This document shows positions 17,459 through 24,280 of a stretch of 64,000 bases of DNA, piece after piece. A model generated the notes under the pieces. It was given only the letters and a program-made list of their open reading frames with translations, did no database searches and was not told the origin of the DNA. Both the position numbers and the translations under genes were made by a program. Numbering within the stretch: the stretch's first letter is position 1; every line of letters begins with the position of its first letter. Origin of the DNA: DATBAK01 sp038240075 (GTDB lineage: Bacteria; Actinomycetota; Acidimicrobiia; IMCC26256; PALSA-610); NCBI GenBank assembly GCA_038240075.1, contig JBBSEC010000002.1, positions 1 through 64,000 on the forward strand, given 5' to 3'.

Positions 17459-17648
17459 AACGGCCGGCCCCCTGCTCGTCGGAACGCCCGGGCGCCGGTG
17501 GTGCCGTCTCAGCCTCAGGCGCGATCGCGCGCAGTCCGCGGCGGAACTCGTCGATGCTCGCGTCCATCCCGGTGCGCGGCCGGTTGCGCAGCAGCACGAC
17601 ACCGATACCGAGTGCGCTCGCCACGAGCACGAAGATCAGGAACTGCAC
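17451..17648 (-). CDS. Small single-span membrane protein upstream of mreB
   Basis: A 65-residue protein: a hydrophobic span at residues 2-20 (QFLIFVLVASALGIGVVLL) followed by NRPRTGMDASIDEFRRGLRAIAPE and a Pro/Gly tail, so probably anchored with its C-terminus in the cytoplasm. The GTG start has a GGGGTGAG ribosome binding site. It ends inside the mreB start region (8-base overlap) and begins 7 bases after the moaE stop, so moaE, this gene and mreB look like one transcript. I do not recognise a named family; its position suggests a membrane partner of MreB (inference). Confidence 0.7.
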   Translation of the reverse strand: MQFLIFVLVASALGIGVVLLRNRPRTGMDASIDEFRRGLRAIAPEAETAPPAPGRSDEQGAGRSG

Positions 17649-17655
17649 TCGACGC

Positions 17656-18171
17656 TCACCCCGCCCTGTTTCCGGTGTGCTCGCGACCCGTGTGAGCCAG
17701 CGCGCGGATTGGTTGCGATCCCGTCGCCCAGTCGGCGCCGTCGGACCAATGTTCCTTCTTCCAGATCGGGACGCTCTCCTTCACGCGGTCGATGCACGCC
17801 TGCGCGGCCGCGAACGCTTCGCCGCGGTGCGGGCTCGAGACCACGACCGCCACCGCCGTCTCCGAGAGCGCGAGCGTTCCGAGGCGGTGCACGACCGCGA
17901 CCCGGTCGACCGCGGGCCACTCGGCGCGGACCGTGGCGACGATCTCCGCGAGCCGCTGCCGCGCGGGCTCTTCGTAGGCTTCGTAGGTGAGCGCGACGAC
18001 GTCGGCGCGGCCCTCCGCGTGGTCGCGGACGACACCGAGGAACACGACGACCGCACCGATGCCGGGCGTCGTCGCCCAGGCGACGAGCGGTTCGGCGGCG
18101 ATCGGCTCGGCATCGAGCGCGAGCCAGTCACGCGCGTCGGAGACCGGCAGGGGCGGGGGCACGGAGGCCAT
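17656..18171 (-). CDS. moaE: Molybdopterin synthase catalytic subunit MoaE
   Basis: A 171-residue protein that with MoaD converts precursor Z to molybdopterin in the cytoplasm. Family blocks are GAVVVFLGVVRDHAEG (39-54), LTYEAYEEPARQRLAEI, HRLGTLALSETAVAVVVSSPHRGEAF and the active-site VPIWKKE with Lys138/Lys139. The ATG at 18171 gives the normal family length; in-frame extension upstream would run into the control region of the divergent HtrA-like gene. No other molybdenum-cofactor gene is in the window, so its partners are elsewhere. It is followed by the small membrane gene and mreB. Confidence 0.93.
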   Translation of the reverse strand: MASVPPPLPVSDARDWLALDAEPIAAEPLVAWATTPGIGAVVVFLGVVRDHAEGRADVVALTYEAYEEPARQRLAEIVATVRAEWPAVDRVAVVHRLGTLALSETAVAVVVSSPHRGEAFAAAQACIDRVKESVPIWKKEHWSDGADWATGSQPIRALAHTGREHTGNRAG

Positions 18172-18252
18172 TGTAGGAACGCAGTGAGCCGGACGGCCCT
18201 TCGACCTCGACGAGGGCTCTCGGCCCGCGGCCACTGCGAAAGGGTCCGTCGT

Positions 18253-18258
18253 TACACT
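18253..18258 (+). promoter_or_regulatory. Candidate -10 element (TACACT) of the leader-ORF/HtrA-like transcript
   Basis: TACACT ends 6 bases before the GTG at 18265, which opens a 12-codon ORF overlapping the HtrA-like start. Position fits leaderless transcription of that small ORF. Confidence 0.45.
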
Positions 18259-18264
18259 CCCGTC

Positions 18265-18303
18265 GTGAACGAGGGGCGTCAACGCACGGTTTCGCGCCCA
18301 TGA
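18265..18303 (+). CDS. Possible 12-residue leader peptide overlapping the HtrA-like start
   Basis: GTG at 18265 opens a short frame encoding MNEGRQRTVSRP, whose TGA (18301-18303) overlaps the ATG of the next gene at 18300 as ATGA. The GTG is 6 bases after a TANNNT element, as at other leaderless starts in this window. The downstream ATG has no good ribosome binding site of its own, so translation might reach it by termination-reinitiation. It is too short for coding statistics; confidence rests on position only. Confidence 0.35.
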   Translation: MNEGRQRTVSRP

Positions 18304-19499
18304 GCGTGCCTCCCGTCGACGACGGCGGCGCGGGCGACGACGAGCCGACGCTCGGCGGTCCACCACACCCGATGGACCGCGTCTGGCGCCACCCGAGCGA
18401 GCTGCCCTCGATCGCCGGCCGCGGCTCTCATCGAACCGCGCGACTCCGGACGATCCGTCTGCGTTCGGTCCTCACGCCCCTTGGTGCGGGCGCCGTGGGC
18501 GCGCTGCTGACCGTTGCCGTGCTCGCGGCCGCGGGCGCCTTCGACCAGAAGACCGTCGGCGGTGTCGCAACCGGATCGACCGTCGCGAGTCGTACCAATG
18601 ACGCGATCAGTGCCGTCGCCGCGCGCGTCGGTCCGGCCATCGTCGCGGTGCGTGTGCTCGGGAAGTCGGGCTCCCGCACGGGATCGGGCGTCTGCATCCG
18701 CCATGCCGGCCAGGTGCTGACGAGCGCCCGCCTCATCGCCGGCGCCACGCGCATCGAGTTGGTGACCTCCGACGGCAGCGTCCGGCTCGCCCACGTCATG
18801 GGCATCGACCCCGCCAGCGATCTCGCGTTGCTGTCGGCCAACGGCGATCTCGAAGCCGCGGATCTCGCGGCGCCCGGCTCCCTCAAGGTGGGCGACTCGG
18901 TGTACGCCGTCGGCGCCGACACGACGGGCACACCGTGGGTGAGCACGGGCATCGTGTCGTCGCTCGACACCCGGGTCGCGAGCGGCGGCACCACCATGAC
19001 CGGCCTGATCCAGAGCAACGCGTTCACGGAGCCCGCGGTGGCCGGCGGCGCGCTCGTCGACGCCACGGGCCGGGTGGCCGGCATCGTGATGACACCGGCC
19101 GCCGGGCAGCTGGCGACCATCGTGCCGATCGCGCTCGCGAGCCGCGTGGCCGACGATCTCCGGGCCGTCGGCTACGTCAACCACGGGTGGCTGGGCCTCG
19201 CCGGCAAGCCCGTCGATCACGGCGAGCTGGTCGTCACCGCGATCGCGAAAGGCGGGCCGGCGGCGCGCGCGGGCATCGAGGTCGGAGACGTCGTGATCAA
19301 CGCCGACTCGCAGCCCGTTGCGACGATGGGCGACCTGATGGCCGTCGCCCGGGGTCACTGGCCCGGCGACAGCATCGAGGTCGAGCTCACCCGGAACCGC
19401 ACCGACTGGACGGCGTCGGTCCGGATCGGCGCCATGCCCCGGAGCCCGACCCCGTTGACCCCGGCGGTCGCCACCGCGACGCCGACCACGATCTCGTGA
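18300..19499 (+). CDS. HtrA/DegP-like membrane protein with degenerate catalytic triad
   Basis: A 399-residue protein: cytoplasmic N-terminus with the actinobacterial DRVWRHPSEL motif, membrane span about 60-80, trypsin-like domain about 100-270 and PDZ domain about 285-375 (GGPAARAGIEVGDVVINADSQPV). The fold matches HtrA, but the catalytic sites are altered. The usual TNAHV is TSARL, with Arg144 in place of His. Asp174 is kept (DPASDLALL). The usual GNSGGP reads AVAGGA, with Ala248 in place of Ser. It is therefore probably a pseudoprotease that still binds peptides or senses the envelope through its PDZ domain (inference). It is divergent from moaE; a 12-codon ORF overlaps its start. Confidence 0.85.
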   Translation: MSVPPVDDGGAGDDEPTLGGPPHPMDRVWRHPSELPSIAGRGSHRTARLRTIRLRSVLTPLGAGAVGALLTVAVLAAAGAFDQKTVGGVATGSTVASRTNDAISAVAARVGPAIVAVRVLGKSGSRTGSGVCIRHAGQVLTSARLIAGATRIELVTSDGSVRLAHVMGIDPASDLALLSANGDLEAADLAAPGSLKVGDSVYAVGADTTGTPWVSTGIVSSLDTRVASGGTTMTGLIQSNAFTEPAVAGGALVDATGRVAGIVMTPAAGQLATIVPIALASRVADDLRAVGYVNHGWLGLAGKPVDHGELVVTAIAKGGPAARAGIEVGDVVINADSQPVATMGDLMAVARGHWPGDSIEVELTRNRTDWTASVRIGAMPRSPTPLTPAVATATPTTIS

Positions 19500-19583
19500 T
19501 GCCGTCGTGATGTCCGACCCGAGGCACATCGTCGAACCTCCACATCGTCGAACCGGCCGGCGGCGCGCGACCATAGGAACCTC

Positions 19584-20681
19584 ATGACGAGTGACGCGAA
19601 CCCCAGCCCCGACGCGACGACCAATCTCGATGCGAACGGTCTCGACGCCACGGACCACGACCTGCTCAACGCGGTGCAGTGGGACTTCCCGCTCACCGCG
19701 GCTCCGTACGCGGCCCTGGGTGAACGCCTCGGGATCTCCGAAGCCGAGGTGCTGACGCGGCTGCGAGCCGCGAAGGACGCCGGCGTGCTGCGGCAGCTCT
19801 CGGCGATCTTCGACACCCGCGCGCTCGGCTACTCGTCCGCGCTCGTCGCGGCCAAGATCGATCCCGACCGCGTGGACGAGGCGGCCGCCGTCATCAGCCT
19901 GCATCCGGGCGTGAGCCACAACTACAAGCGCAATCACGCGTACAACCTCTGGTACACGCTCGCGGTCCCGCCGGGCGACGACATCGACGAGCACCTCGAC
20001 GTGCTCCACCGCGAATCGGGCTCGCTCGTGACGCGCAAGCTGCCGACGCTCCAGCTCTACAAGATCGGCGTGAAGCTCGACATGACGGGCAACACCGCGG
20101 CCGACGCGCGCACCGAGGTGCTCGAGCACGAGCGACCCGAGCGACGCGAGCACATGGAAGCGCCCGAGCTCGACGCGCTCGAGGTCGCCACGATCTCGGT
20201 CGCGCAGGAGGACCTCGCCGACGTACCCCGTCCGTTCGCGGTGATGGGTGAACGGCTCGGCGTGTCGGAAGACCGCGTGCTCGAGGTTCTGGAGAGCTTC
20301 CGCGCCCGCAAGCTGATGCGACGCTTCGCCGCGGTCATGAACCACCGCAGCGCCGGCTTCAAGGCGAACGCGATGGGCGTGTGGGCGGTTCCGGAAGACC
20401 AGCTCGCGGAGGTTGGTCCGCGCATGGCGAGCTTCGCCGCGGTGAGCCACTGCTACCGGCGGCCGACGTACGAAGACTGGCCCTACACCGTGTTCACGAT
20501 GGTGCACGGCCACAACGCGCGCGACTGCGAGGCAACGATCGAGGCGATCCGCGACGAGATCGGGGTCGACGAGTACGCGCTGCTCTGGTCGATCAAGGAG
20601 TACAAGAAGGTGCGGCTGCGCTACTACACGTCCGACTGGCAGGACTGGCGCGACACGCACCTCACGGTCGCGTCCGCCTGA
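19584..20681 (+). CDS. Fused AhbA-AhbB-like siroheme decarboxylase (Lrp/AsnC-type fold)
   Basis: This 365-residue protein contains two copies of the same module, each a winged-helix Lrp/AsnC-like domain plus RAM-like ferredoxin domain (about 20-170 and 195-360). The first carries HPGVSHNYKRNHAYNLWYT, the second AAVSHCYRRPTYEDWPYTVF. These match the AhbA/AhbB (NirD/L/G/H) family, which decarboxylates siroheme to didecarboxysiroheme in the alternative heme or heme d1 pathways. Annotators often miscall such proteins as Lrp regulators. AhbA and AhbB are usually separate subunits; here they are one chain. No ahbC, ahbD or nir gene is present. The ATG follows AGGAAC; the stop overlaps the convergent epimerase gene by 20 bases. 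A regulatory role cannot be excluded. Confidence 0.8.
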   Translation: MTSDANPSPDATTNLDANGLDATDHDLLNAVQWDFPLTAAPYAALGERLGISEAEVLTRLRAAKDAGVLRQLSAIFDTRALGYSSALVAAKIDPDRVDEAAAVISLHPGVSHNYKRNHAYNLWYTLAVPPGDDIDEHLDVLHRESGSLVTRKLPTLQLYKIGVKLDMTGNTAADARTEVLEHERPERREHMEAPELDALEVATISVAQEDLADVPRPFAVMGERLGVSEDRVLEVLESFRARKLMRRFAAVMNHRSAGFKANAMGVWAVPEDQLAEVGPRMASFAAVSHCYRRPTYEDWPYTVFTMVHGHNARDCEATIEAIRDEIGVDEYALLWSIKEYKKVRLRYYTSDWQDWRDTHLTVASA

Positions 20682-21720
20682 GCTGCACGCGGCGCGCGAT
20701 CCGCGCCGCACCGATCCCCGTGCCCGCGGTCGCGGCGACAACCGCGGCGGTGAGCGCCGCCCTCCGCTTGCCCGAGACGACCGGCGCGAGCGGGAGCGAC
20801 GCGCGGATCGCGTCGACGTTCGAGTGAACCGGCACCCAACCCTGCGCGCGCAACCGGTCATTGGCGACGACCCACGGATGCACGAGGTACGGAAGCAGCT
20901 CGGGGGGCGCATCGCCGAGCCCACTCGACCAGAGTGCCTGCAGCACGCGCCGGGCGACCTCGTCGGGCAACGCGGGCGGACCGCTTCCGACGAGGCCTCG
21001 GGCGGCAGCGTCGGAGAGCCAGCCGTCGGCCGCGACGTTGAAGACCCCGTCGAGGCCGTGCTCGATCGCGAACGCGAGTGCGCTCGCGGCGTCGTCGACG
21101 TGCACGACCTGGACCGGTCGGGCACTGCCCCGCACGGCGACCGGCGGCCGCCCCAGCGCCGCACGCGCGAAGAGGCCGTGCGCGCCCGGCCCGACCACCG
21201 GGGCCAGGCGCAACGTGGTCGCGGTGACCGGCACCGATGTCGAACGCTTCTCGCACCACTCGGCGAGGCGCCGTTCGTTCTCGGCGTCGTGCAGCGCGGA
21301 GAGGAATCCCGGATTCGGCCGCAGTGGCGCGTCCTCGGCGAGCGGGAGCGGGTTGTTCGGCCACGCGCCGTAGACGGCCGCGCTCGACACCGACACGATG
21401 TGCCGCGCGCCCACGGCTGCTTCGAGCACACGCCGGGTGCCCTCGATGTCGACGTGCGCCAGCAACGTGCGGTCGGGCGTGCCCGCGACCACTCCGGCGA
21501 GGTGGACGATCGTCTCCACCCCGTCGAGGACCGCCGTCAGATCGCTCGACGCGATGTCGACCCGATGGAACTCGAAGCGCCTCACGCGCCGGGCCGGCTC
21601 ACGCAGGTCGAGACCCACGATGCGGCCGACGCCGTCCATGGCGTCGAGGCGGGGAAGGAGTCGTTGCGCGAGGAGCCCGGCGACGCCGGTCACCGCGATC
21701 GTCGCTGGGATCACATCCAT
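20662..21720 (-). CDS. NAD-dependent epimerase/dehydratase (extended SDR) family protein
   Basis: A 352-residue protein with the Rossmann start IAVTGVAGLLAQRLLPRL (Gly-X2-Gly-X2-Ala, last Gly replaced), VDIASSDLTAVLDGVETIVHLAGVV, VSSAAVYGAWP and a ...SALHDAENERRLAEW helix. Ser/Tyr are in place, but the Tyr-X3-Lys catalytic Lys is not obvious: HDAE occupies that position, so activity may be altered or non-standard. The C-terminal region after residue 315 is hydrophobic (AALTAAVVAATAGTGIGAA) and could touch the membrane. The start at 21720 avoids the longer overlap with the divergent zincin gene; an ATG at 21747 is an alternative. It converges with the AhbAB-like gene. Confidence 0.8.
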   Translation of the reverse strand: MDVIPATIAVTGVAGLLAQRLLPRLDAMDGVGRIVGLDLREPARRVRRFEFHRVDIASSDLTAVLDGVETIVHLAGVVAGTPDRTLLAHVDIEGTRRVLEAAVGARHIVSVSSAAVYGAWPNNPLPLAEDAPLRPNPGFLSALHDAENERRLAEWCEKRSTSVPVTATTLRLAPVVGPGAHGLFARAALGRPPVAVRGSARPVQVVHVDDAASALAFAIEHGLDGVFNVAADGWLSDAAARGLVGSGPPALPDEVARRVLQALWSSGLGDAPPELLPYLVHPWVVANDRLRAQGWVPVHSNVDAIRASLPLAPVVSGKRRAALTAAVVAATAGTGIGAARIARRVQLRRTRP

Positions 21721-21725
21721 AGACT
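21720..21725 (+). promoter_or_regulatory. Candidate -10 element (TAGACT) for the zincin-like gene
   Basis: TAGACT lies 6 bases before the GTG at 21732 with no ribosome binding site, fitting a leaderless transcript. It overlaps the first codon of the divergent epimerase gene, so the two promoters must be interleaved. Confidence 0.5.
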
Positions 21726-21731
21726 GATCGG

Positions 21732-22970
21732 GTGAGCGACGATCCACAAATGGGCCCCTCGGGTTGGCCCTTCTGGCAGGGTCTCGACCTCAACGACGTC
21801 ATGCGGATGCTCGGGACGCCCGGACCCGTCAATTGGGAGCTGGCGCGGCGCGTGGCGGAGGAGACGAGCACGGCCGACCCCGAAACCGGCCAGCCGACGG
21901 CCGAGACTCCGGTTGATCCGGTGGAGCGCGACAAGCTGCTCGATCTCGTTCGCGCCGCGCAGACGAACATCGCCAACGCGACCGGGCTGAGTCACGCGCT
22001 CACGCTGCCGGTCGACGTCGCGAATCGTCAGGAATGGTCGCGGCGCACACTCGACGGGCTCCAACCCGTGATCGGCGCGCTCGCCGTCGCGCTCACACCA
22101 CCGATACCGACCGAGTCGGATCCCATCTCGGCCGAGGAGCTCGAGGGCACACCGTTTGCGTCCCTCGATCCGAACATGCTCGCGAGCATCTTCCCCGCGC
22201 TCTTCCCGCTGATGTTCGGCGCGTACGCGGGGGCGCTCGCGGGATTGCTCGCCCAGTTCGCGCTCGGTCAGTACGACCTGCAGCTCCCGCTCTCGAGCGA
22301 ACCGCGTCTCGTGTTCGTCGCTTCGAACATCGACGCGTTCGCCAACGACTGGTCGCTGCCGATCACCGATCTTCGCTTCGCGCTCGCGTTGCGCGAGGTC
22401 GTGCACGGTGCCCAGCGCTCGATCCCGTGGGTGCGCGAACGCCTGCTGCGGCTCTCGACCGAGTACGTCCAGGGTTACGAGCTCAATCCCGACGCGCTCG
22501 CCGACCAGTTCGGCGGCCTGGCCAACCTCGACTTCTCCGATCCCGCGTCGTTCGAATCGCTCGATCTGCCCGGCGCCGATCCGGCCGCGCTGCTCGACAC
22601 CATGCAGACCCCGCAGCAACGACCAGTGCTCGAGCAGCTCCAACGGCTCGCGGCGGTGCTCGAGGGGTACGCCGACACCGTCGTCGACGCGGTCGGCGAG
22701 CCGCTCGTGCCGTCGCTCACGCAGATCGAAGAGGCACTGCGTCGCCACCGCGTCGACCGCGGCCGCGCCGCCGACTTCGTCGACCGGATGTTGGGCCTGG
22801 AGCTCGGGCGCGAGCACTACGAGCAGGGCCACGCCTTCTGCCGCGGCGTGGTGGAGCGGGCGGGCCTCGCCGGGCTCGACCGGCTGTGGGAGTCGGAGGC
22901 GATGGTGCCGACGCCCAACGAGCTCGCGGCTCCCGGCCTCTGGCTCGCGCGAATCGACCTCGACCAGTAG
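21732..22970 (+). CDS. DUF2342/zincin_1 family protein with altered metal motif
   Basis: A 412-residue protein of the actinobacterial putative zinc-dependent metalloprotease family (DUF2342, often found with F420 genes). Matching blocks are MLGTPGPVNWELARRVAEE, LSSEPRLVFVASNIDAFANDW, the QLLD-like C-terminal RMLGLELGREHYEQGHAFCRGVVERAG and ESEAMVPTPNELAAPGLWL. The expected HEXXH reads REVVH (221-225): the first ligand His is Arg while Glu and the second His remain, so zinc binding or catalysis may be lost. The length is normal and the rest is well conserved, so this is not a decaying gene. The GTG start is preceded by TAGACT at 6 bases. Function unknown. Confidence 0.85.
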   Translation: MSDDPQMGPSGWPFWQGLDLNDVMRMLGTPGPVNWELARRVAEETSTADPETGQPTAETPVDPVERDKLLDLVRAAQTNIANATGLSHALTLPVDVANRQEWSRRTLDGLQPVIGALAVALTPPIPTESDPISAEELEGTPFASLDPNMLASIFPALFPLMFGAYAGALAGLLAQFALGQYDLQLPLSSEPRLVFVASNIDAFANDWSLPITDLRFALALREVVHGAQRSIPWVRERLLRLSTEYVQGYELNPDALADQFGGLANLDFSDPASFESLDLPGADPAALLDTMQTPQQRPVLEQLQRLAAVLEGYADTVVDAVGEPLVPSLTQIEEALRRHRVDRGRAADFVDRMLGLELGREHYEQGHAFCRGVVERAGLAGLDRLWESEAMVPTPNELAAPGLWLARIDLDQ

Positions 22971-23001
22971 CCGAGGAACCGGTCGGTCGCGGTCGGACGC
23001 G

Positions 23002-24213
23002 TCAGAACCAGGTGCAGCAGTGCGGCGAGGGGTACGACGCGAACATCGCGTCGACTCGCGCGAGCGCACCGGGCGTCTGCTCGTCGACCCGGCCCGCCGC
23101 CGCGAGCTGCTCGGAGCGCACGCCGCCCAGATAGATCGAGCCGAGCTGCGAGATCCCCATCACCAGATCCGGTGATGCCTTCGTGGTGCGGCACTGGGCG
23201 CGGTCGGGAGCACCGTCGAGCTCGACGCGGGTCACGGTCGACCCGTCGTGGATCTCGAGCACGACGCACTCGGTCGTCGCGTACCGCCGGGCAGCGAGCG
23301 CGCGTTCGACGTCGATGACCTTGAGCCAGAGATGGTCGTTCACCGCGTCGACGCGGAACCGGCGGAGGTCGGTCAGCAGGAACCGCAGAGGATCGTCGGG
23401 TGCGATCTGCGAAGCGGAGACCGTCTCGACGAGATCCACCGAGAACGCGAACTGCCACAGCAGCGCCCTGACGTCGGATGTCAACGCGACCATGTCGAGG
23501 ACGCGCAGCGTCTTGCGGTTGATCCCCTCCGCGAAGTCGCCGGAGATCTCATAGGTGAGGAACCCGTCGGGGGTTCCGTCGTCGGCTTCGTGGAGCACGA
23601 AGAAGGACGCCTTGCTCGGCGGCGCGAAGTTGAAGAGCGACTCCTCCCACCATGCGTCGGGCCTCGAGACCATGCCCGAGCGCAGGGGCATCGCGCGCGC
23701 GAACACCGCCGGGAAACGCTCGAGCGCCTCGGCTCGCGAGAGGTAGTGGAACTGGCCACCGTCGGGCGGCGCCGACACGAACGCGGCGTGCGCCCGGTCC
23801 ACGTGCAGGTGCGTGCGCCACGTTGCGGCGCCGTACCCGAACCGGCCGTATATCCCACCTTCCGATGCCGTGAGGATCGACACCGCGTCGCCGTGCGCAA
23901 CCGCATCGTCGTCGAGCGCGGCCATCATTCCTCGCAGCACGCCGCGGCGCCGGTGCGAGTGCAATACCGCGATCCAACTCACGCCCGCGGCCGGAACCAC
24001 GGCGCCGCCGGGCAGCGTGAGCTCGAACGAGTAGTTCCGTGCCGAACCGACGAGCTCGTCGCCGAAGAACGCGGCGCGCGTGCGGTCGAGCTCCGACACT
24101 GCGAAGCCAAGCGGAGTCTCCGGCGCGAGCGGCTCCTGGCCGAACGCGACGATACCGGCGCGCAGGAAGGCGTCGAACTCGTCGAGCGCGATGGGGCGGT
24201 ACTCGACATCCAC
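23002..24213 (-). CDS. Eis-like GNAT N-acetyltransferase
   Basis: A 403-residue protein with Eis architecture: an N-terminal GNAT domain with acetyl-CoA loop IAVLHSHRRRGVLRGMM, the SEGGIYGRFGYGAAT segment containing the family's catalytic tyrosine region, a second degenerate GNAT domain and a C-terminal SCP2-like domain. It ends in CCTWF; in mycobacterial Eis the C-terminal Phe carboxylate acts as a general base, so an exact Phe terminus is meaningful. Family members acetylate amines such as aminoglycosides or protein lysines; the substrate here is unknown. The GTG at 24213 gives family length, while upstream frames overlap the MFS gene. It lies downstream of the MFS transporter on the same strand, 67 bases away. 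Confidence 0.88.
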   Translation of the reverse strand: MDVEYRPIALDEFDAFLRAGIVAFGQEPLAPETPLGFAVSELDRTRAAFFGDELVGSARNYSFELTLPGGAVVPAAGVSWIAVLHSHRRRGVLRGMMAALDDDAVAHGDAVSILTASEGGIYGRFGYGAATWRTHLHVDRAHAAFVSAPPDGGQFHYLSRAEALERFPAVFARAMPLRSGMVSRPDAWWEESLFNFAPPSKASFFVLHEADDGTPDGFLTYEISGDFAEGINRKTLRVLDMVALTSDVRALLWQFAFSVDLVETVSASQIAPDDPLRFLLTDLRRFRVDAVNDHLWLKVIDVERALAARRYATTECVVLEIHDGSTVTRVELDGAPDRAQCRTTKASPDLVMGISQLGSIYLGGVRSEQLAAAGRVDEQTPGALARVDAMFASYPSPHCCTWF

Positions 24214-24280
24214 GGGGCGCAGTCTGTCGGTTCGCCGCGTGCGCTGCGCACGAATTGCGGCGATAGCCCGGTAACTCCGG

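Noticed and set aside
18279..21431. Open frame of 1050 codons on the minus strand across the HtrA-like and AhbAB-like genes
   Set aside because: Antisense to conserved genes, with no recognisable domain; a GC-driven artefact.
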